46,981 nucleotides of DNA from Priapulus caudatus (taxonomy: Eukaryota > Priapulida > Priapulimorpha > Priapulimorphida > Priapulidae): assembly GCF_000485595.1 (NCBI RefSeq), contig NW_014577440.1, positions 48,116-95,096 on the forward strand. The letters are read 5' to 3'. The position numbers and the translations under genes are program-made. Below the pieces are notes generated by a model, which worked only from the letters and a program-made list of their open reading frames with translations, ran no database searches and had not been told where the DNA came from. Positions 1 to 13,624 of this stretch are shown here, one piece after another (positions within the stretch are counted from its first letter, which is position 1; the number at the start of each line of letters is the position of its first letter).

Positions 1-210
1 TTGACCTTTGACCTTTGACCCCCAGCTTCGACATCCCAACTCGTTTTCGGATTACCCCCCCACGTCCCGAATATCGTGACCGTACGTCGAGCGGTTAAGA
101 TTTGTGCCCAACTGTTGACGGACGCACGGACGCTCGGACGGACGGACGCACGGACGCACGGACGATCATGCGATTCTACAAGCTGCATCTGACTATGTCA
201 GATGAGCTAA
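1..210 (+). repeat. Interspersed repeat, copy A (TGACCTTTGACC / GACGGACG type)
   Basis: It shares nearly its entire length with 8239-8420: an opening TTGACCTTTGACC run, a middle with GAATATCGTGACCGTACG and GGTTAAGATTTGTGCCC, a GGACG microsatellite, and an ending ATTCTACAAGCTGCATCTGA to GATGAGCTAA. A degenerate copy sits at the right edge of the window. No ORF spans it; it is probably a non-autonomous element or the 3' end of a retroposon. Confidence 0.8.
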
Positions 211-3200
211 CAAACACCAAGAAATGAATCGTATGGAGCGAGCAGTCATTTTAATATTCCGGGCATACACGTTTTTGCTACAAACTGGGAAATTACACAT
301 TCGGTCGGAAGGGGGAGGGTGTCGTGAGATTGGCCCTCCGGCCCTTGATCGCCCTGCGGACACTGTTGTCATCAGTTGGCCAAAGGCGCCGGCCCTGCAA
401 ACCAAACATGTGACAAGGCACGCTGCCCAACTGCTGCTTTGACAGATCTGGGATTCAGCGTAAATAGGGAGTTGAAGTGACAAGCGAGTATGCGCCATTG
501 ACGGGTTCGTGATCAACTATTGCTTTAGTCAACGGAAGACAGCGTTACTTAAAGTAATGTTACGCTGTTATCAGTGTCTGTTATTCTTCACTGCTCGGGC
601 AGAGTATCTACGCTTTGCCACCGAATCAAATTCACGATTCACCGCTAGAGATTGCTGGGTGCTCGTACAGTAGGTCACAAGGTGTTCACACTTGGTGAGT
701 TCACTAATAACAATGGCGAGGAGGGATACCGTGATGGAAAAATGCGTGATAAGTTATTTCGCCTGGCAAGGAGAAGAGCAAAGGACAAGGAAGGTCGATG
801 TAACAAAAGTCTGCGACGATGGTTACGGAGGCTTGTGAGTTAATAACCGCAACACCAGGGGAGAATCTAGCACCCCGTATAGGAAATGGACAAGAAAAAT
901 GGTCAGTAGGAGACGACCCGGAGATACGGAACGGCCAGAAATTGTGATAATTGAGAGTTGACATAGCACGAGACAAGGCGTCGGCAAAACTTGACGGCCA
1001 GAATGGCGTAAATGCGTGAGAATGTTCCAGCCCTACTCACACGTGAAGGAATATACTACTAGAATTTCTTACCAAGTTTTGACAGACTGTGGAGTTGCCG
1101 TCCTACTGATGTCGCCAAGCCATGGTGGCAGCAAAGCTTTCAAAGAAGCCTGACACGGGAGGGAGCCATTATAACTAAGTATAGCTGCCACATGCTTACC
1201 GCCGAGCGCGATGAATTCAATAGAGACTAGAAAAATGGAAGGAGCCGAGTCCTGGGGAGCGCAAGTTGTTGAATATATTAAATTATCTGTCACACATACA
1301 CGCGCATTTATGCATTCATTATTAATATACACTTATAATGAATGACTACCACAGTTTTGATTATTCACTAATTCCCTTGTAAAATTTATGGTATATTTTG
1401 GCGCTGGGAAGAATAATTCACTATTCTTAGCTGACACAGCCACACACAGCATGACTCCTCTAAACTATTTTTTTTTTAAACAAAAACTAATTTCTATTCA
1501 ATTTTAGGTTAGTTTTATTAAAACATTCACATAAACACCTTAGCCAGTCATCAACATTTAAAATGTACTGCATATACTATAGTTCCGCACATGTAAATGA
1601 GCGCTATGGGATATAGTTCACACATCGTCTTTTCAAAATTGGTAATCATCGGGAATCATATTCATGTTTTTATACCACAGAAAAATCAATACACACGCAA
1701 TAACCTCACTGAAATACAAGAGAACCCTGACGAAACCCGCTTCAGACGTCTTACATCCTTCGCATGACACGTCAACACAATACAACATGACACGTCAAAA
1801 CAATACAATCTTCCGTAACTGAAAAAAACACGAAAGCAAGTAATCAAATGTCCAACATACACACGATAACCGAGTTTGCATCTATCACAGCTCACTTCTT
1901 ATTCGCCCCGATATTATGCACACGTATTTTATTTGCACGTATTTTATAGTCCAATTTGATGAAGCTATGGACTCATAATAAAGACGTTTTAAGACTGTAT
2001 GTGTCATAGTACAGGTTCTACGTGAACGTGTTCCAATATACATGAATAACCCATACACAACGCTAAATAACAAGAATATATATCTTTCAAATTAGTTAGT
2101 AAACAATCCATCATTGTTCCCGAATTTAGAGAAGCAAGTTAATTGTGTTGTGCATCTATTCCTTCTCATTTTTTTCCTGCAAAGAACGATTTGATCCTAC
2201 CATTTATACATGCGTACATTATTATAGAAATCACTGGTAATGTTAGAACATACAAGGTGTGCTGGTGTTAAAACGGATTGATAACAGGTAGAATATGAGC
2301 AACTTACGTATGAATAAAAGATTTACTACTAATTTAATCTATCTATACCTTGGTATTTGTTAACGATAAAACAATTGTGATTAGCACACATCATATGCAA
2401 TATATACGAGATAGATCTGTACTATTAAGTTTCGACCATGCGGTCGAGTTAAAAAAATCTTATATATACGTATTGAGCGATACAAATCTCATACGAATGA
2501 TATGTTAATACAGCGACCACGCCCCGAAAATAATTGCACCATCGCAGTGCTATCTGACACGCAGTTACGGGTCAGATGCAACAGGTACCAATAAAAATTA
2601 CTCTTTGAACACACAATCAATCACACAGATGTACACGTGTGCACAAACCGGCGGATACAAGAACACCTGACATACGTACTTACATACGGCGATCACAAAG
2701 TACAACAGTGAGCACCCATCCCATTCCTTACGACGACCTAGTCGTTCCTCGGTCATTATCTCCGTCTGACGGCATAGCGAGCGATTAACCAATAATGTAT
2801 TAGTTAATAACCTAATAAAGCAGCAGGCATATAAAGAATCACAGGCTATACATTACATCAAGTCCATAATACTATTACTATTATTATATTAGATATTATT
2901 ATGGGGTCTTCATATTATCTGCGGTGTCTGCAGCGGGCGGATTCGCGTCTATCGCTTCTGATGTTACTGAAAACTACACTAGAGCAATATCACAGTTTCT
3001 TACAATTTGACATACAAGGATGTACATTCAGTTTATCTACAAAATAATTGTTGGTCAGCATCTGACTGGTAAGAGAGTTTTTCAAAGTACATGCAATTTT
3101 AATGATATTGCTATCAGAAATCTATACTACACAATATATGAAAAGAAGTCAAAAATCGCTTAATGAAGTAGCACAAATACATTTCGAATGAATTCAATTC

Positions 3201-4560
3201 AACGAACCGTTTCTCTCCGTGGAGTAGAAAAACGAGCATAAGAAAAAATACTCAATAAATTCAGAGCGGAAAAATTAAGTAAGATATTGCAAAGGTAAAA
3301 ACAGAAGCGCTTGCTTCTATATGTCAATAGTTTGTTGAGCTACACTATAAACGAGACAGCCAGATTAGCACTTATATACTAAAGAACATTTCACATATAT
3401 CCCCTAATCAACGAGTATATTAAAGCGAGTACATCACTTCCATTGAAACTTCTGCACGGCATTTTTATGCCTGTTATGTACAAAATAATGATAACATAAA
3501 CATAATAATACTTCCCAATTCGCCATTCTTTTCAACTACTTCCAACATGTGATACAGCTGTCACTTACCTTAGGAAAACGTTCTACTGGGTAAGAGATAT
3601 GGAATATATTTTGTGTTGATTGTACTTTGCAACAAACATTTCTAATTTATGAATTTTAACATGTGACCTACAATCGTGTTAATTGAACGATAATTATATT
3701 TATATTAGTATTAATTAGTCACGCTACTTGTCTCTACGCTCTTAACTAAACTCTTCAGGTATGTATCATTCACACTCATAATGTTTATGGAATTATAAAT
3801 GCAGCTTTCTGCTACAGCAGTCAATAATTATATAAGTAACATCATGATGTTTTTGTTTATCACACAGCAAAACGTAAATACTAGCGACTATATAGCAAAA
3901 TGTAAATGGGAGCAACTATAAATCACATAAAATAGAATATGCGAATTTCACAAACTCTATACCATATTATAACAGCTAATATATTAATTCACATATCATG
4001 GCAAGTGATACCTATATTGATTCTGTAATTACTATACGAGTGCAATTTTTTTTTGATCGAAAAAATATCCATCGACACAGCAAATCTAAACTAATCCATT
4101 TACTAGGATGACATCACATTCTTACTGAAAAATATACTAGATTAAGAGCATAGAACCCCTAGTAGTTACACCTAGTTTATATGCTCCTGATAGATTGCCA
4201 ACAATACAAGCAAATTTAAGCTACACACTACATGCCATAGATGAACTAGACTCGCAACATGCCAGGCTAACCTTGACATAACATTGGCAATTGTTTACAG
4301 TTAAGCTATGGTTAAATTATATGCCACGTCCGAAATTTTGTAGTTCAATATTCACTGTCAATGGCTATTTGTTTACAATGTCAGTTGCACCAATACTACA
4401 GTGCTGCCCTTAGTGGAGTTGCACTAGTTTTACAGGAGTTTTTAGTCACGTGCAATATACCAACAGTACTCCAGATTTAATTATTTAAATAATTTAAATT
4501 AATAAATTAATTTAATAACAAGAATTGCAAAATTAGAAACACACTGCCAGTTAGAAGCTT
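211..4560. other. AT-rich intergenic sequence, no gene recognised
   Basis: Only short unconvincing ORFs are present, with no recognisable domain on either strand. It lies downstream (3') of the SLC4 gene. The part close to the stop codon may be 3'UTR, but I see no decisive poly(A) signal. Confidence 0.6.
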
Positions 4561-4638
4561 GTGAAAATGGAATTCAAACGCACAACTTCACCTGATCACT
4601 AAAAGAGCAGAAGTCTACCAGACTGGCAGAGTTGCCAC
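4561..4638 (-). ncRNA. tRNA-like sequence, possibly a tRNA-derived SINE or pseudogene
   Basis: Read on the minus strand it contains an A-box-like TGCCAGTCTGG and, about 45 nt later, a B-box-like GTTTGAATTCC, with CTTTTAG where an anticodon loop would be. Arm pairing is imperfect, so it is not a confident functional tRNA. It may be a degenerate tRNA(Lys-like) gene or the head of a SINE. Confidence 0.35.
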
Positions 4639-5162
4639 CAACGATACAAACAAACAATCAATTTAAAATGATATCCAATGAGTACTGAACTATAAAACAG
4701 CATACGTTGCATAATTATTTAGTAAACGGGATTGATTTAACTGTAAATAATTCCTAAATCAACATTAAAGACATTCTTTAAGAATATTAGGCACAGCATA
4801 GCATAAACATATAAACACACCACACATGCACACTGCATGAACACACCACCAACTGCAAAGTGCTACTAGCTGCCGTTTCACAACGAAATCGAATTCCCTG
4901 CTCAAAAAAATATCACGTAGCAATTAAAAAATCACTGGCCGGTTTTAAGCCAGAGTAATTCACATTAATCACACCATACAATAAGGCAATCTGCCATAAC
5001 AATTTGTGTGTCAGCAGCTGCATACTTACAACTAATAGCACAGCTACACCCACAAACAGCAGCACAGCTTGCAGGCACGAAACTGATGACAAGTTCACAG
5101 GCCCACAGATGTGCAATTCCCTTACGCACAAACACTTAGCCGTTTGTGTCAACGTTCACGCC

Positions 5163-5243
5163 CTAAATAGCCACGTGGACTTGTTCGTAGAAGTCAAGCT
5201 CATCTTCTTCTTCATTTGCTGAGTCCAGATCTTCCTTGTCCAG
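5163..5243 (-). CDS. SLC4 gene exon 25 (C-terminal acidic tail and stop)
   Basis: It encodes [20 protein letters not shown] then QVHVAI and TAG. The acidic LDKED resembles the LDADD carbonic-anhydrase contact reported for AE1, and the E/D-x-Y ending resembles AE tails (DEYNE). The last four residues, HVAI, could fit a class II PDZ ligand, which is inference. ATTAAA-like signals on the minus strand at 4511-4516 and 4475-4480 are possible poly(A) sites. Confidence 0.95.
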   Translation of the reverse strand: MDKEDLDSANEEEDELDFYEQVHVAI

Positions 5244-8200
5244 CTGCAAATATAATATATCTCTGGCCATTAAAGTGGGGTACATTCAAATTAGGCAAGA
5301 TTGTCAGTACTAGTTGACATTTTACACAGATATACGAGACACATTTTACTGTTTGGCACATTAACATAGAACTTGTTCTCAATATTCATGAAGAATACTA
5401 GGAAAATGCTGACAGTTAACCGAAATTAAAAATACTTTGTGTAAGCAACATTTAAAACAATTATTTTTTATGTGTAAATCTAACTGTAGTGTAAAGAGAG
5501 TCTTCATGTAAAACATTTAGACTGAAAATAGGGAGACATTTAGGGTTACGATTCCCAAAGCAGGATATACTGCAGTGGATGCATGCTGACATATTATCTC
5601 TATTCATAATCCCTGTTTGCTAGAAATTCTCCTCTAAGCGACCTCGTGTAATCACCCTGTCCCATTTACATGTAAATTAGTTTTTAACCAACGCACCTCT
5701 CCAAGTTCAGCGCTGTCAAATATGAATTCGATGGCTTTTCGAACAGCCACCATTAGCAGCAGTACAAAAGGGAATGCCAGCGCCGCAACTGATGACTTTA
5801 CTATCCACAGAAGGGCCATGCAAAGGATCTGGATGATCGTAAACATGTGAATCTTGAATGTTCGAACCTGGATGATAAAAAACACCAAAAACAAATGTTA
5901 TTCATTATAGTTAAAAATGGGGCTAAATAAACAGTTATCACAACTCAGAACATAACATTATAACCTAGTTCAAATAAATAAAAACGGTATGTCATGAAAA
6001 TGTACCCATAAAATATTTTCACTATTAAGCAATAAACAAGTGCTAATACGTCAGTCACTGTAGCACGAAGTAAAGTTTTTCATTAAGATATAAAGCTTTA
6101 CCTTCTTAACATAACCAACATCGGGGAAATGTTTGCCAGGTTTAAACAACATTTTGAATCTGTCAACAAGCTGAATCCCCTGGAGTGAACTAATTCCCAT
6201 ATAGAGGAAGATTCCAAACAGCACAGCCTCTGGTACAGCATTCAACACTGGTCCCATCAAGACACAAACACCTGCACAACAGAAAGTTACATAAGATTCA
6301 CTTGAACACCACAAAGGTATAGATAACCGATCCCAATTTCGAATTTAATTACTATTCCGCTCAACGATGATGTTATTCATTATGTGATCATTATGTCGTC
6401 TGGTTGATTTATCTAGAGTTTACCAGGGATGGAGATGCTAAGTCAAGCAGTGTTTGAACGGCAAAACCTTCATGATTACACCTACCGAGCAGGATGCTGA
6501 CTACAAAATTCGTCACTCGCTGTTCATGGACGTGAACGACTTTCGGTTTGTCTCCAGGTGCGTGCGTGCGTGACATGACTGTCAGCGAAGACCAGTGAGC
6601 AACAGAGCGGACGGTGGCAGCGCACATCCACGGAAGACCGAACGCACCATTAAGAAACGTCAGTATACCGACAATGAACATGTCCATGTGATAACCGGTC
6701 CCTTTCTTCAGACATCTGTCCTTTTTGTTAATGATGAGGCTAAGAAATAAACATAAAAATTAATTGAAAAAACAAACGATCGACAGGGCCTCTAGATCAA
6801 TCTCAGAAAAATATACTGCCCATCAATTGAATAGGCTCTACATAACTTGAGGCCTATCTAATAATTTCACTATAGTTACTATGATAAAACATTAATTGAA
6901 TCAGACGCCACTTCACCATAACAAATGTTTATAGCATAGAATTATCATGGCTTTTTTCGGTACTTACGCAGAAATCTGGAAATCCATGAAGACGAGAATA
7001 TACAACATCAATGAGGGAATGCTAGCTGCAAACATCAAGTACCACTCAAAGTGGATATGAATGCCTAGAGGGTTAATTATCCAGCCACGCTTTTCGGGTG
7101 CTGTCGGACTGAACCCTTCTGGCACGTAGAGTTTCTGCGTTAAAACATAAAATATATCAAAATTAAGTTGACAACTTTTGACATTATTCATTCCATAAGT
7201 TTTTTTCAGAATGTGTATATAACCTATATCAAAATAGTGGCGTTCAGACTTAGTCCCACATCTATATCATATCTGCCTAAATAAACAAGTGCCGCGGAGT
7301 GACAGCGCTCATCTAACGTCTACTGCGGTGACTCTGTAGTGGAGTGGTGGGATTCTAGTAAACCCTGTTAGTCCCAAATGTGTTCACATACACACCGAAA
7401 CAGTGGAATGCACAGGGTTGGTATCAAGAACCTTCTCAAAGGAATGTTCTTTGGGATCGTTATGAAAGTTGCCACGAGATGGCGCGTACGTTTAAGTGTC
7501 TTCAGATTAAAGATGGAAGCTCCCATCGTACGTAGTAGCAACAACTATTTGCAAGACAGAATAGGTAAGCACTCATCCATTTACCTACGCAAATCTACAG
7601 GCTGCAATAGAGAGCTGCCACCTGTAACCAATTAACGCAGGCAAAAACTACACAGTACCCCCACCACATGCACTGGCAGTGGCATACGTTACATGTAACA
7701 TACTGACAGTACAGAATGCCATAGAAATTATACGATTTAAGGAGCATAACCCTTCTTCAACCAAATTTAGCTTTTGAAATTTCACTGTGACATTGTAGCC
7801 TCATACATCCAGGCATGTATAGATTCTACTAGCAAACCCGGCAGTCAAATTCTTTCTAACAGACAGTAAACAAATCCATGTTTAACCCTCCTCTTGAGGG
7901 TCAAAAGGTTATCCGACACTTGCTCTTCGCATGTCAGCAGAAGGTACATTTCATGGTCCTTTCAATAAAGCCATAAAAATGCTAGGTCACCGCTGAAACA
8001 AAAAGGTTTTTCAATCGCTCCGTCAGACCATGTCCTCAGAAAATGTCTAAAATCTGCCCTGTGCCCATTGACCTTTGACCTGTGACCTCCAATTTCGGCA
8101 CAGTGATGGCTTTTCCTACCATGATGCTATACACCGACTATCACGAGCCTAGGTCGAGCCGTTTAGATTTGTGCCGCAATTCTGCATTTCCTCCCTATAC

Positions 8201-11200
8201 CTTAAGTTAAGGAGTGAATGTTCCTTCTTTTACACCTCTTGACCTTTGACCTTTGACCCTCAGCTTCGACATCCCAACTCGTTTTGACGATCCCCCCCGA
8301 TGTGCCGAATATCGTGACCGTACGTCGAGCGGTTAAGATTTGTGCCCAACTGTTGACGGACGGACGGACGGACGATCATGCAATTCTACAAGCTGCATCT
8401 GACTTTGTCAGATGAGCTAAAAATTCTACTTGCATACACACACGCATACACAAATACTTTATTTGTATGACTTATTTTTGTAGACTTATGTTCAAACAGA
8501 GCATGCAACGTAAGATTGTGTGATACCTAAAAAACAATTAGAAAACGAACACGTTTCGTGGCGATAAAAAACATCTATGTACAGGACTTCATTATTCTGA
8601 ATGAGTGAATTAGTGAACACTACATTACCTCAGTGTAAGTTTTAGTGACGACTAGTTCATCAATGGCTGTCATGACAGCAATCGCTATCGGAACACCAAA
8701 GTCCCCGAGTGCACGTCGCAGACTCCTTCCTAGAAACTTGGAGTTTCTGAAGTTCTTCAAGTAGTTGGCCAGAAAGAAAGTGCCGAGCATAAACACAGTA
8801 CTCATCAGTGCTGTGTTAGGCTGGTTCTTGATGGGCTCCTGTGAGAGACGCGAGTTCAGGTCCGTGGCATTATCTGATAATGTCTCATTGTTAACCGCTG
8901 TCTCATTAGCAAACATTGTAGCATTATCCAGTGATTCGTCACAATATTCTTCCAGCGACAACAGCGGATGGTCACTGTAGATCTGGAATAGAAACACACA
9001 ACACCAATTACAAGGCAACCACACAGTTAGTTCACTCAGTAACTCACAGAAATTTTTGGAAAAGAAAAAATCTGTCGCTCATTCAGTCAATCAGTAGTTA
9101 GCATTACTAGCTTGTACATACTACATCTAGCATCTACGTCTGGCATTTACACTTCTTTTGTTATTGAACAAGACACTTTATCAGCATTTATTGTGTACAA
9201 CAAGGAGCATAGCAGGTATCACATTCAAGCCAAAAATTAATAATAAACATGCCTAACCACACTCTCCAACAGAAACTTGTACGGTGATCAATACCAAAAA
9301 AGATTATGTGTATAAATGAATAACCTTGTTACCTACTTCGTTTTGAATATGAATTTTTTAAACTACATCTTTAAATTAAAAAAAAAAAAACATCTTAAAA
9401 TACCAGACAGATTTTAGCATACATGGTACAGCTTCTCAAAGCATCCGAAGATGAAGATAAACGAGATGAGGGTGGCGAAGATCTCCTCGGTGAAACGAGT
9501 GAAGTAGCGCACGAGCACGCTGCCGTCGAATGCGACGATCAACATCGTCCATATCAGCACCCAGACGCCGATCCACCAGCGCATCACAAGGAATTCATAG
9601 CCCTGACTCTCGCAGAACTGCAAACATAACTCCTAGTCGTGAGTCTCACAGAACTTCAAACATAACTCCTAGCCGTGAGTCTCGCAGAACTTCAAACATA
9701 ACTCCTAGCCGTCGAGTCTCACAGAACTTCAAACATAACTCCTAGCCGTGAGTCTCACAGAACTTCAAATATAACTCCTAGCCGTTGAGTCTCATAGAAC
9801 TTCAAACATAACTCCTAGCCGTTGAGTCTCACAGAACTTCAAACATAACTCCTAACTGTTGAGTCTCACAGAACTTCAAACATAACTCCTAGCCGTTGAG
9901 TCTCACAGAACTTCAAACATAACTCCTAGCCGTTGAGTCTCACAGAACTTCAAACATAACTCCTAGCCGTGAGTCTCACAGAACTGCAAACATAACTCAC
10001 AGCCACGGAGTATTGTAATTATAACTCATATCCATTGATTCTCACAGAACTGCAAACATAACTCATGGCCCTGAATCTCACATGGCTGTAATTAAGACTG
10101 ATAATCGAATCTAGCTCGTTATTGCTGTTCATGCTCACACTGATCTTCTAGAACGAATCGAGTACAAGGGACATGACTAAGTCTCTAGTTAAATCGTTAC
10201 TGGATCAAAACACCACATATCATACTATATTAATTTGCACAAATTTCAGTTGGGAATAGCATGGCCTTTCCATGCAACCGAGTACATTCTTGACTACTAT
10301 AGCATGGCAGCTGTATTACCATGTGCTTATACAGTACGATGTTCAAAAGCAATATTTTCTCATGACTCAGACTAGGTTAAACCATGGAGATTTAACTAAT
10401 CAAATCATGCTTTAATTATACTTACACTAAATAAGCTGTATTCAAAAACCAGAATTGGACCTGTAGCACCAAGTATGAGCAGTGGTTGACAACTAAATAT
10501 ACTATATATAAACCCATCAAGGGCTGAAGCTGCAAGCATCTCTGACACTCCCATCCACTGGTCTGTCCGGTCATCTAAATCAATCAGAACATACGTTGCA
10601 ATATTATTAATATACTTTACAAAATATAGATCTAGGTTCACTCATGATACAATTTGATGATATAACTACTTCATATTAAACACAAAATATATTTCATGAT
10701 ATAATTACTTTAAAAGTGACATATTAATAGCTGTTATTATAATTAAATATTACTATATAAGGAAAAAAAGTACATATATAGAATCAAGAGCATATAAAGA
10801 AGGAGAGCGTACAACGGTAATATGCTGAAACCATGTTGCAGTATTAGTCGAATTAATAAACTTTCCCCGTTTTATTTTTGACGATTCGATTTATTTCAAA
10901 CACTGACTAGACATTAGTCAGTACTGCGACCCACTCTCGAAGTGTGGCCAGTATGTTGCTTCCGGTCGCCGCTGTGTAGCGCTGACTCGATACATTATGA
11001 CTACAGCGTTACTACATCCAGCGTAAGGGGCAGGTCATCACCATGGCGATAAATAATAAGACGTTTTTGTGGAGTAATGGCTGCGTCAATGACTGGAAAT
11101 GCGAGAAAAGATAGTAAAAGGAAAATAAATTTCATTGTCAATAAATGACGGAAACACGCGAGGTTTCCCGAAACTATCGCCAAAACGCGAGTCGGTCGCA

Positions 11201-13577
11201 GTACTGACTAATGTCTAGTCGGTGTTCGGCGAAAATACCAGATTTTCACCGCTCATTATCTTAGCGTAGGGGCATCGTAGGGACATGCAGTTTGTTTTAT
11301 ATGAACAAGGTAGGACAGCTGATCAATAATACTGCAGCAAAGAATCGTCAAAATAAAACGGGAAAAGTTTATTAATTCGACTAATACTGCAACATGGTTA
11401 CAGCATTTTACCGTTGTACGCTCTCCTTCTTTATATGCTCTTGATAGAATGTTAGTAATCATAACGATTTAAAATTATAATGGATAACATGCTGATAAGC
11501 CTATCTATACAGCTACATATTAGCAAACATGCTAGAAAGATTCGTGCACACCATGCCCATTGTTAAGATGTAATTAACCCATTCAGATTCAGAGCTATCC
11601 AATGTATATTACCGCAAAATATAAAATTCACTCGAAAATTAAACGAGGTATGTGAACAAAGAACCTACTCATGACACCTCCAAATGTAATCGCAGGAGAT
11701 AAACAAGCGAAGAAGATGAAAATACACGTCGCCAGGCACTGCATGTTGAGTGCATCGAGCAAATCACCCTTGTACATTGGGTAGCGATGCTTGATGTCGT
11801 TGATCACACCACCAAACAGGCGACCGGTGCGTTGAAGTGCATCTGATGGCTCAGGTTTATCTGCAGCTGAAAATATCGACATCGAGTTGCCGACGATACA
11901 AGTGGGGAACATTTCCTGTACTTATGCCATAGACTCATAGAGACTACCATAGAATCATCGTTCCTAATGACTTTAATCACACTGACAACATGGCGATTAA
12001 AAGAAAGACACAACTGTTGCAATATCACATATATATATGCACACACACACACACACGCATATATATATATATTCCATATAAATATGAAGCACGCAGTAAT
12101 ACATTTTGACATCTACTCATTGCACGTATTTTGTTCATCATTCAATCATCAGTCTAAACTTACCTATGTAGTATATATTATGTATAGCAAGAACACATAC
12201 AAAGCTGATAATGACAGTTTATTTTCTTATTACCTCCCTGTTCCTTTGCCGAAGGGTGGTGTCTGCGTTCCCTCTTTCTTGCTGCCTGCTTGACCATCTG
12301 TTCTTTCTGCATTTCAGCAATGCCCAGCAAAGTTTTCTTATCCCATTCGCCAGGTGGTAGCACAGTACTCGTGTCAAGAAACTCATTGATGGCTACCAGT
12401 ATATCTTTCCGGTCATCTGCTTGATAAGCCACTGTATGGAAAGTCTGCATAACAGAATAATTTTACATGACAATTACATTTACAGCGCCTCATAGCTTTT
12501 CAAAGAAGCAATCATGATTGTAGACAACGACTGTAAAAGCCTAACAGGTAAAGACACTTTAATGGAGATTTACTCACTTTGTTGGACATAAGGGTGGCAA
12601 TGGATCGACCGACTTCATGGTAATCCAGCCCACCTTTTACCGGACCAAGCAGAACGAAGATAAACCTTGTGGGGATGTCAATCTCTGTTAGCTGAGGGAT
12701 GACTGTCCCTATAAATATGCAACACAACTTTCAGAAATGCAGACTGCATGAGCTACAATCCCAGGAATGTCAGGGTATAGAACAAAAAAACAATTAAATG
12801 ATCACACACTACATGAACATAATTTGGTCATATAATCAAGCTATACTTGGTATACAGAACTTCAGAATAATTTAAATGATATTAAAGGGATACTTTCCTC
12901 AAGAATTTGAGAGTATATTATGATAGTAGATTCATAAATAATAGCATATACCTACAAATTTCTATAATTAAGCATTCACGTTTGTCATAAAACAATATTG
13001 AATTTTGAAATCTTCATTTTTGGGCGCTGACTTGACATCCGCAATCAAGCTGCCACCCTGAAAAAGTTGTGTGCAATTCCTTTTGTACGTTACAGACTGA
13101 GGGCTAATCACAAAAGTGCAATTATATTCATACTTAATGCTATTTAACCGAACGATATTCATTTTAGGACAAATTCATCTATATTATAACTGAAACTAAG
13201 TGTCGTTTATAAGATATTGCAATCCTATTGCTCTTAAATTAATAAATAAGAAACACCCTCGGTCTGTAGCCTGCAGCCGAAACGTTGCTTTGCGCAACTT
13301 TCCCAGTAGATGCGCTGCCAGTGGTGCCACCGTCGTTGTAAGCAACGGAATAGCCATCAGTTTTAAAACATTAAAAAAAATATTTCTAATAAATATTGAA
13401 CCATAATTTTCACCTATCTGAAAATATCTGAAGAACCTAGAGTAATGTATCCCTTTAAATGAACAAACCTAATTCCTGAATACGTAGATATAGGCAGGCA
13501 GACAGACAGACAGACAGTAGACAGACAGACAGACAGGCAGACAGACACACAGTCAGCCAGCCAGACAGACAGACAGA

Positions 13578-13624
<47 letters not shown>

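Noticed and set aside
8765-8980. Plus-strand ORF of 71 codons
   Set aside because: It is the antisense shadow of SLC4 exon 20, which has clear family motifs.
9605-10098. Possible CRISPR-like array of 36-37 bp repeats
   Set aside because: Repeats are contiguous with no spacers and derive from the adjacent exon boundary.
12968-13162. Minus-strand ORF as an additional SLC4 exon between exons 14 and 15
   Set aside because: Exons 14 and 15 already join in phase at the correct conserved position, and this ORF lies inside a MITE-like element.
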